64,000 nucleotides of DNA from Fennellomyces sp. T-0311 (taxonomy: Eukaryota; Mucoromycota; Mucoromycetes; Mucorales; Lichtheimiaceae). This document shows, one piece after another, positions 1 through 12,560 of the stretch. The notes under the pieces were generated by a model that saw only the letters and a program-made list of their open reading frames with translations, was not told where the DNA came from and made no database searches. A program made the translations under genes and the position numbers. The stretch covers positions 806,001 through 870,000 of the forward strand of contig JALLLT010000004.1 of NCBI GenBank assembly GCA_025266875.1. The letters are read 5' to 3'. Every line of letters starts with the position of its first letter. Within the stretch, counting starts at the first letter, position 1.

Positions 1-103
1 CGAAATCGCCAAGGGTGATGTCGTATACGAAGCAACAGCTGCTACAGGAGTTTACCTTGAACAATCATATTCATTCTTAAAAAATTGGCTTCGCTACTGT
101 TGA
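1..103 (+). CDS. possible 3' end of a gene entering from the left
   Basis: From base 2 a frame stays open for 33 codons (starting EIAKGDVVYEATAATG) and stops at TGA 101-103. The composition (GD, VVYEAT, NWLRY) looks more like protein than the AT-rich DNA that follows, so this may be the last exon of a gene lying mostly outside the window. I do not recognise a family. The stretch is short enough that chance is a real alternative. Confidence 0.22.
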   Translation, partial: EIAKGDVVYEATAATGVYLEQSYSFLKNWLRYC

Positions 104-2243
104 GATTTAGTCTTATCGATATGGAAATCCCTTCCGATATGACAGTTTGTATGCATGACGTGCCACGTGAGCGATTAAGTGTAATGAACTTCCTTCATAT
201 AAGCATCAAGTGCATAATCTCAAAATATTTATTCTTATAATAACAGCTAGAATCAACGGTATAATCAACTGTCATTAATGTAGTTTCCGTATAGCTAGTC
301 GAAACTTGATTAATATGGTTAAAGAGAGGCCTTTGGAAGTCTTCCATGTTATGCTACTATGTCATATAGCCAAAATAGAACACTAAGTTCTCTTAAAAGT
401 ATAAAATCAAAGACGTCATCATGACAAATACGGTTCATTATACGACACCGTTGGATTATAAATAGGAAGCCACTTTTTGATGATGCGTTTAGCATAAACA
501 TGTCGCATGGTTGGAACAGTTGGAAAAATCCAGACATATGATGTGCTACAGGGATAGAACGTCAACTGTGTGTATAATCTTCTCCGACATCCTCGAACAT
601 GCAGGGCTAGTGCGGTAGGGGCGGATCTCGGAGTAAGTCTGGGTTGGCCAAAGGCAGTCGAATTTGTTAACAGATATATATTTTCATACGATTACGTCTA
701 ACGCGAAAAATTTAAACGATTGCTGTCCATCAGTTAACCTTCGTCAGATATAATCGTTAGTACCAATATGTTAATGTTTACAAGAGGTAGCTTAGTATAC
801 GAAGAGTGCTACTTATTGGCCGCGCTATAGAAGTTTTTAGAATACAAATAGACAGAGCGATGAAGGATCGAAATAGGAGTCGAAAAAAGACAATTTACAT
901 TGATGCTGCATTCAAACCGATAAGGTGTCGTTGGGAGTAGTTATATACAGATATATTTTTTCGAGAGGACCATCATTAGACCTACCCCTATAGGTATATG
1001 ATCTCTTCCTTGCGTTACCAGGTTTAAGATAAAGACATAGATGTTACGTACGGCAATATGTATGTTAAAGAAATACAATATATAGAAATATATGATTAGT
1101 AAAGTAGAGATCAAAAGAGATATGTTCATATATTCTGTAGTCGTCCGCAAGGGAGAGAACTTTTACCTATAGGAGCAGGTCTAATAATTCTCAGAAGTAA
1201 ATAATAACTTTTGAACTATTCTGTAGATATCTTGATCAGTACAAACATATCGATCTATCCCGTTGCTTGGATTGCATAGTGCTCTAGTTGACGTTGATAT
1301 CCACTGTATCCATTTTCATCTCACTTAATAAAGCTTCTGGCTATAATAATATATTATAATTTCTAAACATTCTCAAATATCGAATTTCACATCTACTAGC
1401 TTGGCAAAACAGAATATCGAGTTATATTTTTAGGGTATTTACGATAATATTTATCATAAACTAGTAGCATCCTTCGAAAATGAAGATATTGAATAAGATA
1501 TGATTTTCGGGACGTACATACACATGTTACTGTAGTAACTTGTATTACATTACAAATAGTACTTACGGAGTAATATATTTTGGCATCGGTTATTGAGAAG
1601 ATAGGGCGAAAGTACTACTTACCAGCAGTGATGACGGAAAGCATATTATGTCGGAAAATATTATATATACAAAACTTTATACTATTTTTAATAGCGATGG
1701 GACTATTAAATTTGTCTACGCATAAACATCCATAGTACTACAGGTCCGGAACTAGATTATACATTTTTTCTCTTGAAGTAATTGTCATTTTACAGATTAT
1801 TTTTCACCATTAAAAGCACTTAATTTCGTTTATGTAAATGGGCACTTTTGGTATAGTGTCATAAGTTAGGAGAGAGTACAAAAATTCGGAACTAAGCTCG
1901 TTACAACTAACTACACGAACAGCTGTGTCCGAAGGAAATTTCAAAAGATTTTGTTGCTACTACAAGTGACCTGTAAATTTACAGCAAAGATCAACTGGCA
2001 GTCTGATATTTGATTGTCAAAGAGAACTTAAAGCATATGGTCGGTCCATGAAAGAAAGAAAAGTGAGTTGCATGTCAAAAAGAAGAAACTGGTGTTGCAC
2101 AGATCCAATATTATTTCAACTTGATACTCAGAGAGAGTTTTTTATAGATTTTGCGTTATACGCTTCTTTCCCTTCCTTTAAACTTTTCCCCCTTTCCCTT
2201 CTTTTCTCTTTCGTAATTCAGCGCGTATAACGACGAACGAGCG
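104..2243. other. gene-free AT-rich stretch
   Basis: I see no coding region, RNA gene or repeat that I can support. The small open frames on either strand have no protein-like composition or splice-linked partners. The last 70 bases are CT-rich (for example 2164-2211), as is common just before fungal start codons, and probably belong to the promoter and leader of the next gene. Confidence 0.5.
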
Positions 2244-4079
2244 ATGAAGATCCCACAGTTGGCCAGCCTCACGGCCACAGCAGCTCTCTTACTACACTTT
2301 GGTAGTTTCGTCCAGGCCAATCCAATGTTTGTCGAGATTCCCCCTGCCCACAATGACGCATCCGAAACCACATGTGAAGGTAATCTCTTTTTTATTCATT
2401 TTGTTTCCAATGACAACAATTGACAACATGATGCTTTAGTCACTCGCATCACGTACCCAGCAGGAGAAGGTAAAATAATGATCAAATAAATCCCGTGTCA
2501 CCATGAGTCTAAAATAGAAACACAAAGATATTGTCTTCGGTAACAACACGGAGCATGTGGTTGCCTGGAACGCGCCGTCTTTTGCCAGTCAGGTCAATCT
2601 GACGCTGGTTGGTCAGAATTACGTTTCGTACCTGAAAGTTTTACGTAAGTTGACTTTTTTTTCTGCAAGGCAACGCCTAAATGAAATTGTGGTTTCTAAA
2701 TTACCTTGTTTACTCCTTTAGCTGCCGAAAAGGGAGCCTCTAATATCCCATTTGTACTCAGCAATGGCGCCCAAGCCGGTACGTGATGACTACCCACCAT
2801 TTACTATGCAACCTACTCACATGTTACCTAGGCGAATACCACGTTCATCTGACAACAATTGGTGGCGAACAGTCTTGCGAAACCGATTCGTCTCCCTTCA
2901 AGATCGAGGCATCCGCTCAACCCCAACAGTCCGAAGACGACGATGAATCGTCTGAAGGACACTCGGATAAGAGCTGGGACGCTATGCTCACGGAACTTGG
3001 TCAGTACGTCGACAAGGACGATGACAAGGATGCCGAGTCGCATGAGGATGCTGCTCCTAAATCCGAAGACGAGAAGACCGATTCTTTTGATGCGTACATC
3101 AAGGTAACCTTTTTTGACAGGGAACACATGACCAACGGATAGTAACTTGTAACAATATCAGAGTCTTGATATGGACTATGCACCCTATATTGAAAAGAAC
3201 AAGGGTAGCGAGTCGGACGTTGTGACCCACAAGAACTCGGGCGGCGATTTCGCTGCAGATGAACACGATGATGCCGCTAACCCTTACTTCACCAACGATG
3301 ACCAACGCACGCACACTGACGCACACTTAGACGCTGAACTCGATGAACTCTCGCATACCGACGCTCCCTTCTTCCAAGGCAATGGTGGCGCTCCCTCTAT
3401 CAAGACGCAGAAGATCGAGGGCGGTGAAGGCGACGAAGGCTGGATCATCGACGAATATCCTTACCCTCTCAATGAATGGGTCGACGAAAGTGACGAGGAC
3501 ATTGTCGATCATACCAATCAAGGCGAATGGATGGCAGAAGAAGTCGATCCTTCTGCTGTTGTCCATAGCGACGACGCTGACGATTGGGCTGAAGAAACAT
3601 CCACAAAAACTCCCTTTGATCATACCGACGTAGGCACCTGGTCAGCCGAAGAAATTGACGACACACCCGAGCCCAAGGTAGTAAAGGAACATACGAACGC
3701 TGGCGGCTGGGTTGAATTCGAAAGCGGCCATAGCGACGACGTCGATATCCCAGACCATTCCAATGACGGCGACTGGCATGTCAATGAAGTTGACTTGGAG
3801 TACGATACGTCTGCCCACACCGATAAGGTTCAAGATGGTTGGGTCGAGACTGACTCTAAGCACGACGACGACGTGAAAGGCTGGACTGAAGAGACTGGCA
3901 CCGCGCACCGTGACAGCGATTGGCAAGAGGAGACCAGCACTGTGCATCGTGATAGCGATGGCTGGCAGGAAGAGGACTCTGAGCACGGCGATGCTAGTGG
4001 GTGGCAGTCCGAAACATCGGGTGACCAGCATTACGATGACAATGTATTGATTTACGCAGCCGAAGACTTCATCAACTAG
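2244..4079 (+). CDS. secreted Kre9/Knh1-like protein with acidic His-Asp-Trp repeat tail
   Basis: Six exons (2244-2379, 2440-2469, 2528-2644, 2722-2778, 2832-3103, 3162-4079) give 509 residues. The first 25 residues form a signal peptide (MKIPQLASLTATAALLLHF..VQA). Residues about 46-140 read as the Kre9/Knh1 N-terminal fold: ITYPAGE, VVAWNAP, VNLTLVG, then AGEYHVHL and SPFKI. In yeast this family acts in cell-wall beta-1,6-glucan assembly; here that role is inferred. The last exon is very acidic and carries about eleven spaced units of His-x-Asp/Asn ... Trp-x-x-Glu (about residues 320-500). There is no Ser/Thr-rich stalk and no C-terminal hydrophobic GPI signal, so it is probably soluble or wall-associated. 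The ATG was chosen because it opens the signal peptide and follows a CT-rich leader. Confidence 0.85.
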
Positions 4080-4239
4080 AACGTTTCTCTCTTAAGCGAA
4101 TATTTCCTCCATACCCCTTCAAATGAGCTATAATGATTTGTATTATAAACACTTGCCAAAACAGTATACGATGGTATTCAATGAACGCGTAAAAGGGAAA
4201 GACAAAGAAAAACGAAGGACAGGGTATCAAAGACGCAAA

Positions 4240-4947
4240 CTATGACGAGGAGGAGGACGAGGAGGATGATGGCCGTCGTTCCAGCAGCGAGCGCAGTATT
4301 TCATCATTAAGCTCGTAGTCGGGCTCTCGGCGTGACGTGCTGGGCGGCGGCGACTGCACCGACGATCTACCTTGCCCAAACATATTCAGCTGATCGCGGA
4401 TCCGGCGATGAACCGCCGCGATATCACCGTCGAGAATCTGCAGCCGCATAGCGTGTGGGGGCTGCTGGATCACATGTTCCGCAAATTGGCGCATCACCTG
4501 GGGCTCGTCTTCGTTGGTCCTGGCCACTGTCGATAATATCGATGGCAGCTCTAATTGTTCTTTGTCAGTATCAATGAAAAACAACAAAGAAAAAAAAAAC
4601 CTTTTTGTTTTTTTACCTTCAGTCAAAAGTGACGGCAAAACCGAAGATTCAAAGCCGGGCGAGGATCGAGCTGACAAAAACTGATCCAACAGTGTAGCTG
4701 TGAATTCTAGCTGCTTCAGCAAGTCTTCTTTTTCTTCAAATCGTCGTTGGACGATGCGATCCAGGCTCGACAAGTCACTACTGTTTGCACTGGGTCTATT
4801 ACGAAGCAGTCTTGCAACGGCTCTGGTTCGGCGATGACCAGAGCTGGTGTTTCTCGCATTATGCAGTCGATTCACACCAGCTGCCGTCCTAGCTGGTATT
4901 GAATCCTTCTTGTGTTCATCTCGAGGTCTCCATAATGGAATGCCCAT
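4240..4947 (-). CDS. Ser-rich orphan protein
   Basis: One short intron (4551-4616, GTAAAA...ATTAG with a CTGAC branch site) splits the frame. Removing it replaces a Lys/Phe-rich low-quality segment and joins SLLTE to ELPSIL, giving 213 residues. The protein has an Arg-rich N-terminal third (RRTRAVARLLRNRP), a helical middle beginning LDRIVQRRFEEKEDLLKQL (possible coiled coil), a second helical part around VHRRIRDQLNMF, and ends in a run of nine serines. No family is recognised. The intron with good signals and the sustained composition argue that it is a real gene. It is convergent with the Kre9-like gene, 160 bases stop to stop. Confidence 0.6.
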   Translation of the reverse strand: MGIPLWRPRDEHKKDSIPARTAAGVNRLHNARNTSSGHRRTRAVARLLRNRPSANSSDLSSLDRIVQRRFEEKEDLLKQLEFTATLLDQFLSARSSPGFESSVLPSLLTEGKKTKRFFFSLLFFIDTDKEQLELPSILSTVARTNEDEPQVMRQFAEHVIQQPPHAMRLQILDGDIAAVHRRIRDQLNMFGQGRSSVQSPPPSTSRREPDYELNDEILRSLLERRPSSSSSSSSS

Positions 4948-7900
4948 TGCCTAAAGGAAAAAGAGTGCCGAAGCTGTATTTGGAGTCTTCTTCAAAGGGG
5001 GTTCCACTACCAATCAAACTCCCTTAAATCTTTTATCGTCGTCCAATCGCCAGTCGATGAAGCCGGCGATCTTCCACAAAATTAAGAGGCTTTTTCGGGT
5101 TAGTTACGTAACCGTAATCACCGATTATCTGGTATGCGCAAGGACACGGCAACAGCAACAGCAGCACCTAACACCAAAAAGCTCTTTATCCTTGAAGAAA
5201 ACATTCAAGCTGCTAGGCTGTAAACAATGCGAATGTTTGGGGGAAACAAAGCCATGTCATCTGCGTATTGTAACAAACATTGCATATGCTCCGGTATTGT
5301 ACTGCTAATTGTACCAAAACAAAACCTTTCCAAGCTTCACCGATTATAAAACTTGTTTCCGAATGATTATAAAATCCATAGGCATCATCTAGACTATAGC
5401 TTAGCGGCTTGTACGATCCCTTGATCCGTCACTTAAATAAGCCTTTACTTCTATGGCTGCTTTCTCAACGTTGGACTACTTCAACGATTTAAGCGATACT
5501 TCTTGTATGTACTAAAAAGAAACTGCTATCCAGGGGTTACTATTATCTTCGGATTTTTCACCCTTTTTGCGAATAAATGCTTTCCAGAAGCATTGAACGG
5601 TAGTCTTATGTATTGCTTAAGTACACTAAATGTGATAACACAATCACAGATGAAGATAATAGATAGTATTCGTATCAAATAAACGCGTATCGATACAACA
5701 TCATCATGAAGTGTACTTATATAGTAATCTGTATACGTAGATTAAGAGGTACACCGCATAAGCGAAGGGGTAAGCTCAACAGGACCTGAAATTAGCTCCA
5801 ATATACGTAGTAATGCGGTAATTACACTGTAAAGCGGATATCAAAGATATTCTCTGAGCCGCATGATCAGAGCAAAAGAAAAGATCTTGTACGTTCTCCC
5901 TCCTATTAGGACCGTTTGAATACGGGCTGATTATATAATAATTCGCACAAGGTTGACTTTGACAGCAAGGCTGCCAAGTTTCTTTGAGCCTAATGAAAGA
6001 TAAGTTGTACATCCCATTAGGCTCGTATCATACTCGTTCGATGTACGCTGGCAAGGCAAGATTCAACATTATCATACTGTTGACAGTACGAGGGTACCCT
6101 AAGCTACGATGATGAAAAGGCGTTGCACCATTTCAAGTTGCTGCATATGCGTTTGACAGACAATGAAAGCACCAGACGGATAAGATGCATCCATACCAAT
6201 TATCAAGCAACTACGTAGAAGGACCGAGGTGGTACTTAGGAGGATGCCCAAATATCTTAAATAGCTCTGCTAAACAACGAAGAACAGATAAATAGCCAAG
6301 ACGATGAGAATGTTTGCGTTAGGTTGAGAAGACAGCAAACATGCCTCTAAGCTCTAGTGTGTCTATGACTGCTTGTAGTACTGGACTAAGCTCTCTCAAT
6401 GACGGTGTCATGATAATAATCTCTGAAGGTTCCTCCCAATAGGAACATCACGAAATGGATTCATTGAATGGTCCAGTGATAAGACAGTCAACTCGGCCAT
6501 TGGAAAGCCTTCAGCTTTGTTGAATCTGCTTTAGAGATACTCTAAATAGCAGTCAAAGGAATTGTCGTATCCTAGACATACCACCATCTTTGGTTACATA
6601 CTTTCCCTTAGTCCTTGATTTTATACACTGTTATTACGGCATCAAAAACCATACAGTTATCGATTGCCCTATTTGCTCTTATGTGGAACCTTGCTCTAGC
6701 TTTACCAATCATGTAAGGCAGTTCTGTTAACTTGGTCTTAGATCTTCGGCCTCTTCAATATTGCTGCACGATCATACGAGATTGGTGATAACATGAATCT
6801 TTGGGACTATTAGACATAGCATTCGTCTTCTCTATCCCCATTCAGCATCTGTATAAATAGAGTGCTACTTTTACGATAAAGCAATATGCATACTTTGGTC
6901 TCGTCGTTCGAAAGCCTTTCTCGTTAAGCGATACCACAGGTATATTCACTGCTACATAGTATACCTTGCGACCCGGAGACACACGGTCATGATGCTGACT
7001 CAAAGAAGAAAGTTGAAGTCGGATATAAATCAAAGAGTATTACAATCACCAGAAAAACCAGTTCAAATATCCATATGCTCTAGATAATTCTCAGAAATAT
7101 TGACGCATTCGTGTGACCACGAGGATGTACGTTTATAAATGAGAACGCTTTCTGTGCAATTGTATCCATTTTTTTTTGGAAGAGAGGTGAGCTATTTTTC
7201 CAGAATGGCGTCTGGTAATAGTTTTTATACTCGGATACATTCAAACATCTGCTTCGTTAGAAGTAAGCTCACTTTTTCGCTGCTTTCGTAGTACTAACTT
7301 ATTAATAATAAGATATCAAGCCTTTTTTGTATTATTCCCCGTAATATATACTCTATAATATCACTTGTACCTGGCAAGTATTTGATGTTCTAGTATGTAG
7401 AGTGAGTTCATCTTGGAAAAAAGCCTTTAACATGACCTTGGTAAGCACTATGAACTTCGCCCAACAAGAGAGCAAGAGGCAGAAAAACAGATATTAGTAT
7501 ACTTTAAATGCACGATGTCGATTTCTAAACAGATTATACTACTTATCTCAAAGTACATACATACTAAGCTCGATTTATGATTTATCAGCAGTAACAATGG
7601 AGCTGCGTAGTGCTAATGCAAATCGACAAAAAGATGTCTATCGGATAAATTTCGGCCCGTTGTTGGTTAGATAAGTCTAGCGAGAAGTTAGTACAGGTCT
7701 GTTATCAGCAAATGATAGCTTTAGTATACAAAGGCTATACTCATTTCATGGCCATATTCTTCAGATTATATTCTGAAAAAACTAAAAAGAATTCAAACAG
7801 ATTGATGCCAAGTCAACCACGTTTGATTAACTGGTGCTGTTCTAATTCACGAAAGAGAACAGCGTCGAACGTTGTTAGTCGAAATACATTGGATGATGTG

Positions 7901-8167
7901 ATCGACTCGGATATCGGGTAATTATTCCCGATAGATGCCAAATAGTGGAAGTCAAGATTGAGCTGTCAAAGCTGCGTTAATAAGACTGAACATGTAATAA
8001 AGTTGATAAATGCAGAATAGTGATCTTTCATAGCGTTATAAACAGTGCTGCCCCGAATTTTTGATGATATATGCCTTTTTGTGATGATTTATAATAGCTG
8101 GCGAACGATCTTGCATAATACATCAACATTTCATATTTTTTTGTGTTCATCAGACTAAGTAAAACCT
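4948..8167. other. 3.2 kb without a supported gene
   Basis: This contains the promoter of the minus-strand orphan on its left and of the MFS gene on its right. A frame at 5057-5308 includes a Gln run but has no splice partners or family resemblance. The rest is AT-rich with no clear repeat or RNA gene. Confidence 0.45.
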
Positions 8168-8175
8168 TATATAAA
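8168..8175 (+). promoter_or_regulatory. TATA box of the MFS gene
   Basis: TATATAAA lies 46 bases before the ATG at 8221, in a region otherwise lacking such a motif. Position and sequence fit a core promoter element; this is inference. Confidence 0.4.
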
Positions 8176-8220
8176 GGATCACGCTTCCAATAGATCAAAG
8201 GGTAGGATCACAATATTACC

Positions 8221-9921
8221 ATGGCAGGAGATAATGGATGTGTTCGCTTGATCAAGTCGCGAATATCAGTCAGGCCTCCGGTTGATGCGGATCCTCGAAC
8301 ATTTCGCCCATCATTAAAAAACCTTATCATCATCATTATTTCCTTGACAGGATCCATGCCAGGTTTCTCAAGTACTATTTACTTTCCAGGTACAGGAGTA
8401 AAAAATGCACAATCTGCAAATCGAATTCTGACAGAACACGCATGAGATCAGGCATTCCAATTATCAATGAAGAACTTCATGCTCCCTCTATGGCAACGAC
8501 GTTGACAGCAGCTCTTTTCATTTTGTTTATGGGTATCGCACCTGTATTCTGGGCCTCCTTCTCTGATTTTTACATGTTCCGTCGGTTTTGGCTGATTGCT
8601 ACGATGCTTATTTTTATCGTTTCATCTATCGGCAACGCGGTTATCAATAATATCTGGGGTATGGTTGTCCTTCGATGTGTGCAGGCCATTGGTGCGTCTG
8701 CCGGTCAAGCTATTGGCGGAGGAGTTATTGCCGACTTGTTCCCTGTCGAGCAACGTGGCAGTGCTTATGGCAAGTTCTTCCTTGGTATGGTTATTGGGCC
8801 TATCCTTGGTAAGCATATTCCTTTTGATACACTATCGATTGCTTAAACTATCCGATATTGACAGGCAATTTTTAGGTCCTATCCTTGGCGGATTCTTGAT
8901 TATGAGTGATTTGACATGGCGTGCTACATTCTGGTTTTGTGTCGCATTTGGTGCGTTCATCGTTATTATATTGTTTTTCTTTTTACCTGAAACGTTCCGC
9001 GATGACAAGCGATGGGATACTGATTCATTACCAACTGCGACACCTTCGAATGACGAATCCAAAAGCACAGGTTCAGGAACAGTTTCGATCCATACGCCCA
9101 ATGCGACAGATGAAAAAGCACTACAACCACAGGAAGTCATATCAGCGCCGGAACAGCCAAGGGAAACACTTAACCCGCTCCGTCCTTTCCTTCTTCTTCG
9201 ATATCCCCATATTATGCTTTCGTCATTGGTCGGCGGTATTGCATTCGGTTCAATGTTTGCAATCGAAACTGTCATGTCAACCGTGCTCGAAATGAACTAT
9301 GGATTTAACTCCTGGCAAATCGGTATGCATTGGTTAGGTTTTGCAAGATTATTGAGAAATCATAGCTAACCTATTCGTTTTAAAGGCCTGTGCTTTTTGG
9401 GTGGTGGTGTCGGACATGTCCTTGGTGCCATTGTAAATGGAACGTTATCTGACCGATTGCTTTTGCGTGCCAGATCCAAACGCGGTGGTCGCCACAAAGT
9501 CGAAGATCGTCTTGCCGTAAACCTATGGCCATGCATCGTGGTATTCATGCCTTTAGGTCTGCTCGTTTTTGGCTGGGGTATGGATTCACATATGACTTAT
9601 TGGACCGCAATTGTTGGTTTCGGTATCCACACATTCGCTATGAACCAAGTTGTGACGGTAACAAGTGCCTATCTTTTGGATGCCGTACCTGGTCAAGGTG
9701 CCTCGGCTTCGGCGGCGGGAAATCTTGTACGAATGGTCCTTGCCTGCGTCTTGACTGTGTCAGCCACTCCTTTACTTGAACATGTCGGTGCCGGTTATCT
9801 TTCCGTTTTCCTCGCCGCTCTTAGTTGGTTTTCGACAGCTCTCTTACTGATAAATAAGGTCTATGGTCATCGTGTCCGTCGCCTCTATGGTCTTGAACAA
9901 GAAGGGGAACGCAAAAGATAG
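8221..9921 (+). CDS. DHA1-type MFS drug/polyamine transporter
   Basis: Four exons (8221-8389, 8452-8808, 8876-9322, 9386-9921) give 502 residues. The protein follows the fungal drug:H+ antiporter pattern: hydrophilic N-terminus, STIYFPGIPIINEEL after the first membrane helix, then TLTAALFILFMGIAPVFWA and a segment with FRRFW, ASAGQAIGGG and VEQRGSAYG, followed by GPILGPILGGFLI and TWRATFWF. A central cytosolic loop of charged residues is followed by the second six helices, with SDRLLLRARSKRGG in a cytosolic loop. This family exports drugs, polyamines or organic acids across the plasma membrane; the substrate cannot be read from sequence. Intron 2 uses the second of two nearby AGs, because the first would bring an in-frame TAG. 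Its decayed copy lies downstream on the same strand. Confidence 0.9.
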
Positions 9922-10908
9922 ACATGTATGGACAATATTACGTTTGAGCAGATTGATGGAGGTTTATAAGTAAATCTTGGAAAAGTTAAATACAAATGCT
10001 ACTACAGCACTTGATATGTTGTATGTGTTAGCAAAAGTTAATATATACGGGTGCTCATACATAAAAATAAGAAATTTTGATCAAGCCGATAATCATGATC
10101 GCATCTACCAATGCTGACCGGCATCCTATGTGATTACAAAAGTATATACCTGGTATATTTATGGCAACATAAACTTCTGTATATTTTAGATACACGAAGT
10201 TGATTTCCTAGTAGGCGCCCGTACTTTTTCGATGCTCTGTATTGGATATAAAGCGTAAGTCGGATAAAATTTGCTGCAATTCCTAACCGTATAATACTAT
10301 TTGAGCCAATGTGGTACATTAACTAAGCATGGTATAACGATATGAAATTACATTTTAGATACAAGCATGACACGTATTTATTTTCATGGTAATCGATGTT
10401 CCACGGAATATCGTTAGGACGAAACAAAAGGGAAGCCAGATCAAAAAACACGAGATCAATTGCGTCTAATTTACCGGCGCATTTTGTGTCAACAAAAGAA
10501 TGTCATCCAATAAGCATAATGAACGACTAAGTTATTTTGGGGATCCGTGCGTTGAACAATGTCTGTAACTCTGGAGGTAATTTTGTCTCAATATCATACC
10601 TATAAATGTCAATTGTAAATTGACACAGCAATGTGATCTGCCAAACGCATGAAAATAAAAATGACTATGAAGGGAAAAAAGAATTAAAACTCCCTATGAG
10701 ATATAGAATTCGCTGGCATTGCCGTGAAAGTGTTAGCTTTGGGTTTACTTTAGGGGAGTTTCCCTGGTTTAGGAGCCTGCCAAGTAGCTTACACAATTAT
10801 CACATCACTTTTTTTACAGTACGTACGTACCCGCCAAGGGCGCCAAGCTGATTACAGATATAAGGGTACACTTTCTATCGATCAAAAGCGTTGTCGTACG
10901 ATACTATT
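9922..10908. other. spacer between tandem MFS copies
   Basis: About 1 kb, AT-rich, with no supported gene. It separates the functional transporter from its pseudogene and presumably holds the 3' end of the first and the former promoter of the second. Confidence 0.4.
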
Positions 10909-12560
10909 ATGGCAGAAGAAAATACATTTATACGCTTGCTGAGGTCACGACCAATATCCAAGCCACCGGTCAATGAAGATCCACCAATGCTTAGCTGGGA
11001 CCTGAAAAGCATCATCATTGTTATCGTATCCATGTCAGCTGCAACACCGGGCTTTACTAGCACAATTTGGTTCAAAAGTTATTAGTTTTATTCGGAAGGT
11101 CACTGATCTGCGCCTTTAGGCATATCATCACTTTCTTGCGGTTCAAAAAGTACAGTATATATTAAAGTGTAGCCGCCATGCCTGAAAAAAACCTACAGTG
11201 CTTCGGATGAAAAAAGGCCGGCTGGTACTAGTACAATTTATTTCGCAGGTACAAAGACGAATATACTTTTGATGTCAATTTCTGACAAATATGACATATT
11301 AGGCATCCCAGTTCTCACTGAAGAACTCCATGCTCCTTCCATTGCAACATCATTGACGGCAGCTCTTTTTGTTCTGCTTTTAAGAGTCGCGCCAGTGTTT
11401 TGGGCCTCTTTGTCCGTTTTTTGTCAAATACACCGGTTCTGGTTGATCATTACATCGATAATGTACGTTGTTTCATCCACCGCGAATGCAGTCATCAATA
11501 GCATTTGGGGCGTGGTTGTATTTCGATGTATGAAAGCTACTGATGCTTCCGCAGGTCAATCCATTGGTAGTAGTACTATTTCAGATCTATACCCTGTCGA
11601 ACAGGGTAGTAGTGCTTACGACAAATTTTCTCTCGAATTGATCGTCGGTCCCATCCTTGGTAAGCCTACGCATGATCATTTCATTATACTACTTGACTTT
11701 AATAAGATATCTCACGGTCCTTTACTTGACGGCTTCATAATTATGGGTAATATGACTTGGCGTGCTACATTTTGGTTCTGTGTTGCCTTCGGTGCGGTAG
11801 TAGCCCTTGAAACATTTTTCTTTATCCCCGAAACGTTTCGCGATAATGGGCAAGGGGACACCAGTTTGTTACCGACTACAGCATCAGATAAAGACGATTT
11901 CTAAAGTACAAGCTCAGGAATAGCCTCGGTTCATAAAACAAGTACGAGCCAAGAAAAGGAATTTGAAGAGCAAGGGCCTATGGGCGAGCCAAAAGAGAGG
12001 CTCAATCCAATTCAACCCTTCTTCCTCCTCAGATACCCGCATATCATGCTTTCATCGATAGTTGGCACTGTTGCTTATGCCATCATGTTTGCAGTTTCAA
12101 GTGTCATGCTAACCTTGTTTGAATCGACCTACGGTTTTAACGCTTGGAAAATTGGTATACATTTATCATACGTTCTTTCGAAACCAATGTTAATCTGTTT
12201 TAAAAGGCCTCTCTTTTTTAGGTTCTGTTATAGGAAAAACCTTGGCTACGTTTATAAATCACAAAATATCCGAAGCATTGCTTTTGCGTGCACGGGCCAA
12301 GCGTGGTGGACTTCATATGGTTGAGGGTTGCCTTGCCATCAACCTTTGGTCACGCTGCTTAGTATTTATGCCATTAGGTCCGCTCATTTCTGGATGGAGT
12401 GTGGAAAGACACATGTCGTGCTGGGCAGGGAATATTGGTTTTGGTATCTTGACATTCGGTATGAGTCACGTATTGACCTCGACCAGTACCTATCTTTTGG
12501 ACGCCGTCCCTGGCTAAGTTGCCTCGGCAACAACAGCAACACCTGCCAGCCGTACAGTTT
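10909..12560 (+). pseudogene. decayed tandem copy of the DHA1 MFS transporter
   Basis: The sequence matches the upstream transporter along most of its length: MAEENTFIRLLRSRPIS at the start (against MAGDNGCVRLIKSRIS), EELHAPSIATSLTAALF, WLIITSIMYVVSS, TWRATFWFCVAFGA, LLLRARAKRGG and YLLDAVPG. It is broken in several ways: about 170 extra bases inside the first exon (11047-11239), a stop at 11902-11904 in the central loop, weakened conserved residues (GPLLDGF for GPILGGF, EQGSSAYD for EQRGSAYG), and a stop at 12515-12517 where the intact copy has Gln. Homology fades near 12,560. This is an old tandem duplicate that lost function. Confidence 0.85.
11047..11239 (+). repeat. insertion bounded by imperfect direct repeats in the MFS pseudogene
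   Basis: The end of exon 1 appears twice: ACTAGCACAATTT at 11056-11068 and ACTAGTACAATTT at 11227-11239, each within a slightly longer imperfect match beginning CCGG. Only the second copy continues into the ancestral exon end and donor (TTTCGCAG/GTAC). The intervening 158 bases are absent from the intact paralogue. This could be an inserted small element or a local duplication. Confidence 0.5.

Noticed and set aside
5057..5308. 83-residue frame with a Gln run next to the Ser-rich orphan
   Set aside because: No family resemblance, no splice partners, and the Gln run is a CAG-type repeat in spacer DNA.
8862..8875. Earlier acceptor TTGACAG for intron 2 of the MFS gene
   Set aside because: Using it brings an in-frame TAG; the acceptor 11 bases later restores the family sequence GPILGPILGG.
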